A stretch of 50,908 nucleotides of DNA from Candidatus Methylobacter titanis. GTDB taxonomy: Bacteria; Pseudomonadota; Gammaproteobacteria; Methylococcales; Methylomonadaceae. Where the stretch lies: the NCBI GenBank assembly GCA_029946125.1, contig JAQSDX010000024.1, positions 1 through 50,908 of the forward strand, read 5' to 3'. Every line of letters begins with the position of its first letter. Position 1 is the stretch's first letter. Below the pieces are notes generated by a model. That model did not search any database. It had not been told where the DNA came from and worked only from the letters and a program-made list of their open reading frames with translations. Made by a program: the position numbers and the translations under genes. Of the stretch, positions 19,157 through 27,789 are shown piece after piece.

Positions 19157-20188
19157 TCAACAAAGCGTCAATGGCCGCTGTATTGAGGAACAGTCGGATT
19201 CTCTGGATTGTTTTCTGACGGCTTTATCGCCATAAACCATCCTGATAATTTCTCTTTTAGCTTCCAGCCAGTCGCGAAGCTCGTTCCCAGGTGCAAAAGC
19301 GCGTTTTTCCGCTTTGTAATAGGCCGCTTCGGCGATCATCGATTTAAGACTCAGGTCAAGTTCGTAGACAGGAACGGGATTCTCCGGTGTAAACCCAAAC
19401 TTAACAAGGCCAAAAACGGTTTGCGGCGAGTCGTTTTTAATGCCGATTTCCGTAGGCTCCAACTCGGCCAAGGTGCCGAAAAGACGATCCCATAACGAAA
19501 AGACTGCGCCGTAGTTAGTATCATGCTCGTTACGCTCGGTCGAATGGTGCGCGCGGTGCAAATAGGGTGTGATGATGAGCTGCGCCAAACGCTTCTCACC
19601 GCGAAATGAAATATTGGTGTGGTGAAACATGATGAACAAGGTCAACAGGGCTTCATTAGTGAGTGCCATCGTTTGGTTCACGCCCAAAATGATAATGTAC
19701 GCCGATTTCAGCACGGTGATGATTAACAGCTCCACAATGTGCAGCCGGAATGCAGTTGAAACATTCAAGTACGGATCGTTGTGATGCACTTTATGAAACA
19801 GCCACAGGCAATCAAAATTGTGACTGGCTTTATGCCAGCCATAGAGCATCAAATCGAGCAATAGAAACGACAGCAGGGCTTTCCATGCAGGATTGGCGAT
19901 ATAACTTAGCAGCCCCCGATCTGAGTAATGTTCGGCCACCATCAACAAGGGTGTTGCCGACAGTAACGAAATAACGATACTGTTAAAAATGAACAGACCG
20001 ACATTGGTTTGATAAGACTGACGCGATTGTTTAAGGGACAATCTACGCTTAGGATAGTTAAGCTCAATAGCCGCTAGTACGGCAAAGGCAATCAGCAGGA
20101 TAAATGCTGCCAATTCTCCTGACAGGCTTGATAGCCATGTTAAATAGGACTTAACCACGGTGATTAATGACATAATTTCGCTGGACAT
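19157..20188 (-). CDS. Sterol desaturase / fatty acid hydroxylase family membrane protein
   Basis: A 343-residue integral membrane protein with several hydrophobic helices in the first ~200 residues. It carries the histidine boxes of the di-iron fatty acid hydroxylase superfamily: WHKASH, LFHKVHH, FHHTN and HRAHHSTERNEHDTNYG. Such proteins hydroxylate or desaturate sterols, carotenoids or lipid chains using O2; the substrate here is unknown. Methanotrophs of the Methylococcales make sterols and hopanoids, which fits but does not prove a role. The C-terminal ~60 residues are charged and lack motifs. It stands alone, with 395 bp of non-coding DNA upstream. Confidence 0.85.
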   Translation of the reverse strand: MSSEIMSLITVVKSYLTWLSSLSGELAAFILLIAFAVLAAIELNYPKRRLSLKQSRQSYQTNVGLFIFNSIVISLLSATPLLMVAEHYSDRGLLSYIANPAWKALLSFLLLDLMLYGWHKASHNFDCLWLFHKVHHNDPYLNVSTAFRLHIVELLIITVLKSAYIIILGVNQTMALTNEALLTLFIMFHHTNISFRGEKRLAQLIITPYLHRAHHSTERNEHDTNYGAVFSLWDRLFGTLAELEPTEIGIKNDSPQTVFGLVKFGFTPENPVPVYELDLSLKSMIAEAAYYKAEKRAFAPGNELRDWLEAKREIIRMVYGDKAVRKQSRESDCSSIQRPLTLC

Positions 20189-20583
20189 TGACTTTTCCTC
20201 GATATAAAACTGCGTGAACCGAATACAACGATATGCTAAGTGCGGCTAGTGACAATTTGATAAAAAAGGTTGCTGATAATGGCAATATGCTCTGCTTTTT
20301 TGCTTAATCATCACTTAAGAACATGCTGTGATTACCTTGATTAAATCACAGCAAAATCCACGCCATAAACTTTTTTAGTCAAGCAAAGTCGCAAGGCGGC
20401 TGCCAAAATCCCTCTACAGGTCATGATTATCAAAGGTTTTTAGTCTGCGAAGAGGACGGGGGACGGCAAAACAGCGTTGGGGAAAGTGACTTTTTCAGCC
20501 CCTAGATTGCCTCAGCCCGGTGCAATTGTTGTTTTCTACGCACCTTTTCAGCACCAAAACAACAAAAGCAGGTGAATTAGCCG
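20189..20583. other. 395-bp intergenic region with two hairpins
   Basis: No gene seen. It holds a 10-bp-stem hairpin at 20324-20353 (TGCTGTGATT with AATCACAGCA, 10-base loop) and a second inverted repeat at 20526-20565 (TTGTTGTTTT with AAAACAACAA) just past the stop of cyaA. The second may end cyaA transcription but has no clear U-tract. Confidence 0.5.
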
Positions 20584-23391
20584 TTACACATTAAATTTAT
20601 CTTCAATTTTTTGTTTGTAGTTTAAATAATGGATGGTTTGTAGTTGCTCGGGGTTGTCGATTCGAAATGCAGAAAGAGGCAAGTCTATATCGGTGATGTG
20701 AATGGGATAATGACTGTTAGCGTTCCTGAATTGGAGTATATGTTGATAAGCGGCATAAAAGATTTGATTGCCGTGATCTAGCGAAGAGAACTCTTTTTCA
20801 TTGCAGTAGATGGTATAGGAGATGCCCTTGTCGGTATCTTCCCCCGTTATGCGTAAGTTTAATTCCTGATTTGAAGAGCTTGTATTCAGTTGTACCGGAT
20901 TAGATGAAAAGATGCCGTCAGGACTTTTCTCGATTGCGTAATATTCAAGGCTCAAAAAATTTTCAAACAGGGCGCGACTGATGATCGACTCTAAAAAAAT
21001 GGCGTATTGTTTTAGCAGATGATTGGCGCTAGCCTTGCTATGCAGCTGGGTATACAAGGCCCCTTTTTCATCAACGATATATACGCTAATATCGGCATTA
21101 TATTCATAGTAAAAAAGCTGGATGACTTGCGGCCTATTCAGCGAGTAAATAAGCGGGATCGGCGTATTTTCGAGAACCGCGCGGTCAAAATGAAGGGTGC
21201 TAAATTGCTCCTGCGGGCGGGCTAATTCGTTTAACAGTAGCTTTTCAGAGGCTAGTGCCTTGTAATTTAGCGTTTTATTCACCGACTGAAAGACATAAAA
21301 CGAGGTTCCTCCAGGCAAAATATAACGGGGCGAAAGGTTATGCTGCGGCGTGGAGAAAAGTTTAACCAAGATGCTAAAAAGCACCTCAACGCGGAAGACA
21401 ATGTCTCTAGCCCGATTCGGCGTGTGACAAACAAACTTGACGTTGCTCAAAGACAGTGGTTTTTGATTGGTATTAATGATATCGCTTAAACACTTAAATA
21501 AGCCATCCAAGCCGTTCTCATGACTGGTGGTAATCTCGCTCCAACTGGACAATGAAACCCGACTGATGGTTTGAATAAAGCACTGTCGGGTTACGCCATA
21601 ACTCAGCGGGTCAGAGCGCTCACTCATCACGCACAGGCGCTCGTTATCTGAGATTCCCATGTTGATCAGAATCATGGAATGTAGAGGAGTCTTTTGGCTT
21701 TGATAGACATCCAGCGGAGCGTCGAAAATAAAGTTCTGGGTTAAAAATAAGTTGATCTGCCTCAAGATTGAACGCAGTTCCGGGTCCGACATGTTAAGCG
21801 AATGTGAGCTGAAATTGATCAGCAAATGTTTGTGATAGAGGCCATTGATGACCAACCAGCAAAGCGTCTCTATTAAAGTCCGGCATTTTTGTATCGGCTC
21901 AAAATCTTTAGCCGTCGCCGTTTGCACGTATTTCAGATATAAAGCCCACCCACTGTTGGTGCCTATAGGACTGTTTTCTACGATAGATAATGCATTTTCT
22001 TTTGAGTGAACCTCAGAATGGGTGGTAATGATTTCAATCTTACCCGGTTTTTTTTCTAAAACTGAATGCAGCTTCCTGCCTAGCAATTTAAGATCATCGC
22101 TATTTTCCTGGTTTGGCTTCACATGCTCCCTGGCGAAACCCATGATCATGCGGTAGCATTGCGTCAATTGCTGCACAATAATGACATGTTCTGCTGTGGC
22201 TTTTTGTATATCCCATGACCGTGTATGCTTAAGGCCATCAATCATAGTTATGGGCCAACTCCAGCATTTAGCAATATGCTGGATGTATTGCTCCCTGGAT
22301 GCACGGATCGATGCATCCAGAGCGTTATCGGATGAGCCCATCACTTTTAAATAAAAATTTTGGCGAGCCAAGGCTAATCTGTCGTGACTATGCGTTTTTT
22401 GTAAATATTTTTCGACTTTCTGATAAATGAGAAAATACGGATCAAGATCGGTTATTAGAAAATTGCCCTGAAAAACGGCCTTTTTTATGTCTCGGCATAG
22501 CCATTCGGTCACAGGGTATTCGCTGGCATAGCATTCCATTAATAGCAGTTTCAATAACGACTTGTGCGGAGAATGTAAGGCTTTATAAAGATGCCAAAGG
22601 GTTGCGCTGATAAACTCCTCGGCCGGGACTGCTTCGAAACCGCCAAAATCGATCAGCTCATGTTCGGGAATGAAGCGATTACTGGTCAGATGTTCGATAT
22701 AGCGAGTGTAATTGCCTTCTTCATGAGCAGGAACCAGCCACCATGCCGGACTTTTTCCGGCAATATAAATTGCCGTTCGGTAAAATTCTTCAAGCAGCAG
22801 ATAATGCTGCGATTGACCACTGCTTTCAGTAGAAATCGGCGTGTTTTGGCCGAGTCGAAATTGTCTACTGTCCATTAGGAAAAAATGGACTTCCAGCCCT
22901 AATGATTCGGCCCAGATTTCTATCGCCGACGCTTTTTGTTGCAGCTCATTAATGGCGCTGGCTGCTAAGTCGGATTGATGACATAACCAGATGTCCATAT
23001 CACTGGTTTTTGAAAAGGCAACGCTACCGACACTGCCCATTAAAAACAGCCCTTCAATAGAATAAATATGGGCTGGCGCCCAACTATAATTGAAATTTCT
23101 TGCAAACTGCCTGGCGGCATTTATTGTCTGAATATCCGGTTTGTATTCCGATATACCTGCGGGAGTAGTTGAGGAAATAAATCCCGGCAACATGGTAAAG
23201 TTACCATGAAAAAGCAAGGGCAATAACTCCAAGAATATTCGCTGACGAGGCTGCAAAAATTCTTGAATACGCTGTGCACGAAGCTGATTCAGCTGCTTAA
23301 AGCGTTTTTTTATCGTTTGGAGGTCTTGTCTGCTGATTTCTTCGCCGGGCGAACCTAAATGGATGACCGACTGTTGGTGAGATTTGATCAT
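20584..23391 (-). CDS. cyaA: Class I adenylate cyclase
   Basis: A 935-residue protein of the enterobacterial-type (class I) adenylate cyclase family, which makes cAMP from ATP on the cytoplasmic side of the membrane. The nucleotidyltransferase core near the N-terminus is clear: GSVGSVAFSKTSDMDIW (residues 119-135), with metal-binding D131 and D133. Preceding family motifs include RQRIFLELLPLLFHGNFTMLPG. The long C-terminal half (~450-935) is the regulatory region, which in enterobacteria responds to phosphotransferase components. It is somewhat longer than the 848-residue E. coli protein. No dedicated cAMP receptor lies beside it; the two Crp/Fnr proteins at 42-45 kb belong to a different-looking branch. 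Confidence 0.93.
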   Translation of the reverse strand: MIKSHQQSVIHLGSPGEEISRQDLQTIKKRFKQLNQLRAQRIQEFLQPRQRIFLELLPLLFHGNFTMLPGFISSTTPAGISEYKPDIQTINAARQFARNFNYSWAPAHIYSIEGLFLMGSVGSVAFSKTSDMDIWLCHQSDLAASAINELQQKASAIEIWAESLGLEVHFFLMDSRQFRLGQNTPISTESSGQSQHYLLLEEFYRTAIYIAGKSPAWWLVPAHEEGNYTRYIEHLTSNRFIPEHELIDFGGFEAVPAEEFISATLWHLYKALHSPHKSLLKLLLMECYASEYPVTEWLCRDIKKAVFQGNFLITDLDPYFLIYQKVEKYLQKTHSHDRLALARQNFYLKVMGSSDNALDASIRASREQYIQHIAKCWSWPITMIDGLKHTRSWDIQKATAEHVIIVQQLTQCYRMIMGFAREHVKPNQENSDDLKLLGRKLHSVLEKKPGKIEIITTHSEVHSKENALSIVENSPIGTNSGWALYLKYVQTATAKDFEPIQKCRTLIETLCWLVINGLYHKHLLINFSSHSLNMSDPELRSILRQINLFLTQNFIFDAPLDVYQSQKTPLHSMILINMGISDNERLCVMSERSDPLSYGVTRQCFIQTISRVSLSSWSEITTSHENGLDGLFKCLSDIINTNQKPLSLSNVKFVCHTPNRARDIVFRVEVLFSILVKLFSTPQHNLSPRYILPGGTSFYVFQSVNKTLNYKALASEKLLLNELARPQEQFSTLHFDRAVLENTPIPLIYSLNRPQVIQLFYYEYNADISVYIVDEKGALYTQLHSKASANHLLKQYAIFLESIISRALFENFLSLEYYAIEKSPDGIFSSNPVQLNTSSSNQELNLRITGEDTDKGISYTIYCNEKEFSSLDHGNQIFYAAYQHILQFRNANSHYPIHITDIDLPLSAFRIDNPEQLQTIHYLNYKQKIEDKFNV

Positions 23392-23522
23392 GGTGAAAAT
23401 AAAAATATAGGCTAGATTTTTACGGTTTTCTATCTGAATTATAACGATAAGCCGAGCTCTGATTAAGCATAATGTCAGGCGAGAACATCAACGAACGAGT
23501 TTAAATAAGATATCTGCAGAGG

Positions 23523-23969
23523 CTACGTGCATTCGCCGATGTCTTCAAACCAAAGCTGCGGTGATTGCTCGATAAAGCGCCGCATCAACGCGACACAATC
23601 GGCATCGTTCATTTCGATAACCTTCACGCCGGCATCTTTGAGCCAATCCAAATGGCCTTCAAAATTGACCGACTCTCCGACCACGACGGTACCGATAGTA
23701 AATTGCCGGATCAAACCCGAGCAATACCAGCAAGGTGCCAAGGTCGTCACTAAAATCTTGTCGCGATAATCGGTTTGGCGACCGGCGTTACGAAAGGCAT
23801 CGGTTTCACCGTGGGCGGACGGATCGTTGTCCTGCACCCGGCGATTGCGCCCGCGTCCGAGCAGCTTGCCGGTAGCATCGAACAATGCCGCACCGACCGG
23901 TACGCCGCCTTCAGCAAAGCCGCTTTGCGCTTCGGCAAACGCCACCGACAGCATGTTTGCATAGTTCAT
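23523..23969 (-). CDS. Cytosine deaminase, yeast FCY1-like
   Basis: A 148-residue zinc deaminase of the CDA superfamily. Zinc ligands and proton shuttle are visible: H53 and E55 in HGETDAF, and C80 and C83 in PCWYC. The sequence tracks the fungal cytosine deaminase over its whole length as I recall it: GGVPVGAAL near the start, VVGESVNFEGHLDWL (fungal VVGENVNF) and the terminal WFEDIGE. It should convert cytosine to uracil for pyrimidine salvage. Related nucleoside or guanine deaminases share the motifs, but the WFEDIGE end favours cytosine. It is divergent from the TauE/SafE gene, 155 bp apart, and 131 bp past it cyaA begins on the same strand. Confidence 0.8.
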   Translation of the reverse strand: MNYANMLSVAFAEAQSGFAEGGVPVGAALFDATGKLLGRGRNRRVQDNDPSAHGETDAFRNAGRQTDYRDKILVTTLAPCWYCSGLIRQFTIGTVVVGESVNFEGHLDWLKDAGVKVIEMNDADCVALMRRFIEQSPQLWFEDIGECT

Positions 23970-24079
23970 CGAGAGTTCTCCACAGTGGGGTTATCGGCAC
24001 AGGACAGCGATTCTACAGGGAATCGGGCTGCCCCAACAAAATACCGAGCAACAACTCTAATAGAAAATAAATCGCCTGT

Positions 24080-24085
24080 TATAAT
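24080..24085 (+). promoter_or_regulatory. Likely -10 box for the TauE/SafE gene
   Basis: A perfect TATAAT lies 40 bases before the start codon at 24125. No good -35 is seen at 16-18 bp spacing, so the assignment rests on the -10 alone. Confidence 0.4.
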
Positions 24086-24124
24086 GGGCCGCTTTTTAGA
24101 CGCATTAAAACAAGGGTTAGTAAG

Positions 24125-24934
24125 ATGAATTGGGGATATTCTGTTGCCGGTTTTGCCGTAGGAATTTTGGTCGGATTGACTGGCGTAGGCGGCGGGTCAT
24201 TGATGACGCCGTTACTGGTGTTCCTGTTTGGATTTAAGCCTGCTATCGCGGTGGGTACCGATCTTTTGTTTGCCGCCATCACTAAAACCGGCGGCGTGTG
24301 GGTGCATCACAATAAGCATAGTTCGGTGGATTGGAAAATCGTCGGTTGGTTGGCTCTGGGCAGCCTACCTTTTGCGGTGGCTACCTTATTTGTACTGAAA
24401 CATTTAAGCACAATCGGCAAGGAAACCTCGGGAGCGATTACTTTTACCTTGGGTATCGCGTTGTTGCTGACCGCTTTCTCGCTGATCGTGCGCAGCGTGT
24501 TATTAAGCCGGGCTGCAAAACTCAAGCCTATTGACGATGAGCATAGCACTCCCGAAAATGCCGGCCGCTTCAAGCATCTGCAAATACCCGCCACCGTATT
24601 GATCGGCGCAGTGCTGGGCATATTGGTGACGCTGTCGTCGGTAGGCGCCGGTGCGCTGGGTACTGTCGCGCTGTTATTTCTTTACCCCAGAATGACCACG
24701 CTGAAAATTGTCGGCACCGATTTGGCTCATGCTATTCCGCTCACCGCAGTCGCTGGACTGGGTCACCTTAGTTTGGGTAACGTCGATCTGGTGTTATTGG
24801 GCAGTCTGCTGATCGGCTCTTTGCCCGGCATCTGGATCGGTAGCCACTTGGGCGCCAAAATTCCTGAAAGAATTTTACGGCCGATTTTGGCGACTATTCT
24901 GATATTAATCGGGCTTAAATTTGTGCTGCAGTAA
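24125..24934 (+). CDS. TauE/SafE (TSUP) family membrane transporter
   Basis: A 269-residue protein with about seven or eight hydrophobic helices in two halves. The half-repeat GVGGGSLMTPLLVFLFGFKPAIAVGTDLL (residues ~19-47) and its second copy (SSVGAGALGTVALLFLYPRMTTLKIVGTDLAHAI) are the signature of the TSUP family (formerly DUF81). Members export sulfite, sulfoacetate or other organosulfur anions. The substrate here is unknown, as no sulfur gene is adjacent. GGGTTAGTAAG precedes the ATG. The NTF2-like gene follows after 54 bp on the same strand and may be co-transcribed. Confidence 0.88.
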   Translation: MNWGYSVAGFAVGILVGLTGVGGGSLMTPLLVFLFGFKPAIAVGTDLLFAAITKTGGVWVHHNKHSSVDWKIVGWLALGSLPFAVATLFVLKHLSTIGKETSGAITFTLGIALLLTAFSLIVRSVLLSRAAKLKPIDDEHSTPENAGRFKHLQIPATVLIGAVLGILVTLSSVGAGALGTVALLFLYPRMTTLKIVGTDLAHAIPLTAVAGLGHLSLGNVDLVLLGSLLIGSLPGIWIGSHLGAKIPERILRPILATILILIGLKFVLQ

Positions 24935-24988
24935 AAATGTGCAGAATCTACAATTCAGGTTCCGCTGAACAATAACCAGGATCAAACC

Positions 24989-25462
24989 ATGACCGACAAT
25001 ATCCGTCCACCCCTGCCGCCATTCACTGCCGAAACTGCGGCGCAAAAAGTACGTGCCGCCGAAAACGCATGGAATACCCGCGACCCGGAAAAAATCGCGT
25101 CGGCTTATACCGTTGATAGCCAATGGCGTAACCGTGCCGAGTTCCTGGCTGGCCGCGACCAGATTGTGCAATTTCTACAGCAAAAATGGGCTAAAGAACT
25201 GGATTATCGCCTTATAAAAGAGCTATGGGCTTTTCATGAGGCACGTATTGCCGTGCGTTTTGCCTATGAATGGCACGATGCTTCCGGCAACTGGTTTCGT
25301 TCTTACGGCAATGAAAACTGGGAATTCGACCACAATGGCCTGATGAGGCGGCGCATAGCCAGCATCAACGACTTGCCGATAACCGAGGCGGAGCGGAAAT
25401 TTCATTGGCCGTTGGGGATCAGGCCCGCTGACCACCCCGGACTGTCCGAACTGGGTTTTTGA
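24989..25462 (+). CDS. NTF2-like (DUF1348) small protein
   Basis: A 157-residue soluble protein of the nuclear transport factor 2-like family, DUF1348 group: [57 protein letters not shown] and [10 protein letters not shown]. Such folds are cone-shaped pockets used by isomerases and dehydratases or as binding proteins. The biochemical role of DUF1348 is not known to me. AGGA lies upstream of the ATG. It probably shares a transcript with the transporter gene 54 bp upstream. A 9-bp-stem hairpin at 25536-25558 follows. Confidence 0.85.
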   Translation: MTDNIRPPLPPFTAETAAQKVRAAENAWNTRDPEKIASAYTVDSQWRNRAEFLAGRDQIVQFLQQKWAKELDYRLIKELWAFHEARIAVRFAYEWHDASGNWFRSYGNENWEFDHNGLMRRRIASINDLPITEAERKFHWPLGIRPADHPGLSELGF

Positions 25463-25535
25463 GCTTATTTAAAGCATAAAATGAGTTCAGTGCCAGTTGA
25501 TTTGTCTGTATTAAAGCGTATATCTAAATGTTAAA

Positions 25536-25558
25536 GACAGCCGCTAGTCGCGGTTGTC
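25536..25558. terminator. Hairpin after the NTF2-like gene
   Basis: GACAGCCGC and GCGGTTGTC pair (one G-U) around TAGTC. No U-tract follows, so a role as terminator is tentative. Confidence 0.3.
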
Positions 25559-25587
25559 ATCATTAAAAATTAACAGGTGGGTGGGTT

Positions 25588-25944
25588 ATGACGGATAAAT
25601 TGACCAATCAAAGTGACGCTGAAAAATTACCGTCATTAAAGCGTCTGACCGCTATCGTCTATCTGTGTCAGGTGCTGGCTTTCGCATTTGCCGGGTTGCC
25701 ATTGCTGATAGGCGTGGCTATCAACTTTATAAAGCGAGCCGAAGTTCAGGGAACTTGGCTGGAATCCCATTTCGACTGGCAGATCATAACCGTTTGGATC
25801 GCTCTGGCCGGTTTCGCCTTGGCTGGATTAACTTTTGAGTTCGGTGTCGGATTTTTTATTCTGATTGCCACGTTAATACTGATGGTATACAGAATCGTTA
25901 TCGGCTGGACTGCATTGAATGCCGACCGGGCGGTTAAGGAATAA
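25588..25944 (+). CDS. Small integral membrane protein, DUF4870-like
   Basis: A 118-residue protein with three hydrophobic helices (~24-48, 67-85, 88-108) and the loop VQGTWLESHFDWQIITVW, a signature I recall from a family of small membrane proteins in Neisseria and other proteobacteria, related to DUF4870. The C-terminal YRIVIGWTALNADRAV also fits. No function is known. AGGTGGG precedes the ATG. It appears to stand alone, with a REP-like palindrome just after its stop. Confidence 0.75.
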   Translation: MTDKLTNQSDAEKLPSLKRLTAIVYLCQVLAFAFAGLPLLIGVAINFIKRAEVQGTWLESHFDWQIITVWIALAGFALAGLTFEFGVGFFILIATLILMVYRIVIGWTALNADRAVKE

Positions 25945-25958
25945 ATACTGTTGCGCAA

Positions 25959-25978
25959 GGGCGACCGGCCGGTCGCCC
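25959..25978. repeat. Perfect 20-bp REP-like palindrome
   Basis: GGGCGACCGGCCGGTCGCCC, preceded by GCGCAA and followed by CCTACAAT. It is the sister of the element at 5951-5970, one base different in the arms. Its position 15 bp after a stop codon suggests RNA-level roles (stability or termination). Confidence 0.85.
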
Positions 25979-26084
25979 CTACAATGTATCGCCTGTTCGA
26001 GTTCGCTCGTTGCCCCTGTATTTAATCATTTCTTAATATTCCACTCGTTATACTGGGCGTTTGTCACCCCACGCGTAGCTTATT

Positions 26085-27440
26085 ATGTACATGACCAGCC
26101 AAGAAAATTTCAATATTAAAAAATCAGCCCTCCCGCTTATGCTGGCGTTTGGATTAATGTTGCTTAGCGGCTGTCAGACGATGTCGTCACTTTTCTCTGA
26201 TCAAGAAACAACGGCAGCCATCGAGCTTCCTGAGCCTCAACCTCAACCCGAAACCGTAGCCACCCACGAATTCGAGCTGACTGACGATGACAACATGGTT
26301 GGCACGATTGCCGCAATCGACACCCGCGAGAATGATGCGTTGCCGGATATTGCCCGTCATTTCGGCCTAGGCTATAACGACATCAGCATAGCCAATGCCG
26401 CTGTCTCCCCGTGGACACCCAAGCCGGGCAGCCGGGTTTTGTTGCCGGTACAATTTATTCTGCCCGATTCGCCTCATCAGGGCATAGCCTTAAATCTGGC
26501 GAATATGCGACTGTTTTACTATCCTAAAAAACAGTCGAACAAGGTTTATACCTATCCGGTCGGTATTGGGCGGCAGGGATGGAGTACGCCGATGGGCTTG
26601 ACCCGCATCGTCGCTAAAAATGCCAATCCAAGCTGGACCGTTCCCGAGTCCATTCATCGCGAACACGCCAAAAAAGGCGATGCATTGCCCAAGGTCGTCG
26701 GCGCCGGGCCTGATAACCCGCTGGGGCTTTATGCGATGCGCCTGGCTATTCCCGGTTATTTAATCCACGGCACCAACAAACCTTACGGTATCGGCATGCA
26801 GATCAGTCACGGCTGTGTACAGATGTATCCTGAGGATATTGAAATGCTGTTTAAAAAAGCGGCGGTCGGCATGCCGGTGCGAATACTGCATCAGCCCTAT
26901 CTGACAGCCTGGCATCAGGGCATGCTCTACCTTGAAGCGCACGAACCGTTACCAAAATGGGCAAAAAATAAAGCCCAGTTAAAAAAACAGCTGCTCAAGC
27001 AATTGCATGACCTCAGTGATCAAAAAAATGCGGCAGTCGATTGGGATAAAGTCGAACGTATACTCCAGCTGGCAAATGGGGTGCCCACGCCGATACTGAT
27101 AAACAGTACCGATGTGGCGGAAATTTCGGCAAACGCTGTGCAACTGAAACATCCCGGGCAGTTCTACGATCAGCCCGTTGTTGGTGCATTAAAAGACAGT
27201 GACTGGTCCATTTTGGTGGCCAGTTTTAATGATGAAACTCAGGCACAACAGCTGGCAACCATGTTGAATCATCAAGGGCCGATCATACCTGCCCGTAAAA
27301 TCCAAAAAAATGATGCCTATCAAGTTATCGCCGGGCCTTTTAAAAATAAAACGGAAATGAAAGCCGCCGCAAAGCGTATCAAAATGGATTTTGAAATTAA
27401 TGCCGAGCCGGTAAAGCCTCGCGTGACTGCGGTGAATTAG
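26085..27440 (+). CDS. L,D-transpeptidase lipoprotein with SPOR-like C-terminus
   Basis: A 451-residue predicted lipoprotein (lipobox LLSGC, Cys 30) of the ErfK/YbiS/YcfS/YnhG group. A LysM-like segment (~85-130, ending PKPGSRVLLP) is followed by the YkuD domain (~140-265): TPMGLTRIV, H228 in HGTNKPYGIG, and H242 and the nucleophile C244 in SHGCVQMYPEDIE. These enzymes attach lipoprotein to peptidoglycan or form 3-3 cross-links in the periplasm. The last ~75 residues (WSILVASFNDETQAQQLA, YQVIAGPFKNKTEM) look like a SPOR domain, which binds denuded glycan at division sites; this combination is less common. The start could also be ATG 26091. No strong ribosome site is seen. Confidence 0.9.
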   Translation: MYMTSQENFNIKKSALPLMLAFGLMLLSGCQTMSSLFSDQETTAAIELPEPQPQPETVATHEFELTDDDNMVGTIAAIDTRENDALPDIARHFGLGYNDISIANAAVSPWTPKPGSRVLLPVQFILPDSPHQGIALNLANMRLFYYPKKQSNKVYTYPVGIGRQGWSTPMGLTRIVAKNANPSWTVPESIHREHAKKGDALPKVVGAGPDNPLGLYAMRLAIPGYLIHGTNKPYGIGMQISHGCVQMYPEDIEMLFKKAAVGMPVRILHQPYLTAWHQGMLYLEAHEPLPKWAKNKAQLKKQLLKQLHDLSDQKNAAVDWDKVERILQLANGVPTPILINSTDVAEISANAVQLKHPGQFYDQPVVGALKDSDWSILVASFNDETQAQQLATMLNHQGPIIPARKIQKNDAYQVIAGPFKNKTEMKAAAKRIKMDFEINAEPVKPRVTAVN

Positions 27441-27518
27441 GCTAAAAAAATTATTTACCCGTGAGAATCATTCAATTCACTGACTTCTCTCAATCTGCAT
27501 CAATAAGCCATGGGCACC

Positions 27519-27542
27519 GGGAGCGATGAGGGCATCGCTCCC
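27519..27542. repeat. REP-like hairpin
   Basis: Ten-base-pair perfect stem GGGAGCGATG/CATCGCTCCC with loop AGGG, ~80 bp after the L,D-transpeptidase stop. GAGCGATG...CATCGCTC is of the GGAGCG/CGCTCC type seen at 36380-36461. Confidence 0.7.
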
Positions 27543-27696
27543 ACAATGGCATATCCTCAAGTGCTATCAAATTTCCAATGACGGTCACGGCTTAAATCAG
27601 CAAGCCAGCCATTGAAAGCAGACTTCCACAGCTAACGGCAACATAGCCTGTTTTTTCGCTTCATTCACGATCGACTCGCAGCATCAGCATTTTTAC

Positions 27697-27737
27697 GTGC
27701 GTTACCGTACCGACGCCACTAAGTCCTACGATTAGAC
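27697..27737 (+). promoter_or_regulatory. Shared motif promoter, copy 3 (toward glucan synthase)
   Basis: GTGCGTTACCGTAC (27697-27710), CGACGC, 15 bases, TTAGAC (27732-27737). The 14-mer is identical to copy 2. The start codon is 79 bases past the palindrome end. A second palindrome overlaps the -10-like box. Confidence 0.6.
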
Positions 27738-27789
27738 TATTTTTTATAGTCTGAAATGATGAAGTGATAACCAAAGCGGAGGCATACAA

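Larger units (their letters stand above)
27441..27789. other. 349-bp regulatory region upstream of the glucan synthase
   Basis: Contains a hairpin at 27519-27542 (GGGAGCGATG, loop of four, CATCGCTCCC; then ACAATGG, like the other REP-like ends), the shared motif promoter at 27697-27737, and a 19-bp palindrome AGACTATTTTTTATAGTCT (27734-27752) right at the expected transcription start. Confidence 0.65.

Noticed and set aside
20324-20353. TGTGATT...AATCACA as a CRP site between the sterol-desaturase and cyaA genes
   Set aside because: The spacing between TGTGA and TCACA is 14, not the 6 required by CRP; it is better described as a hairpin.
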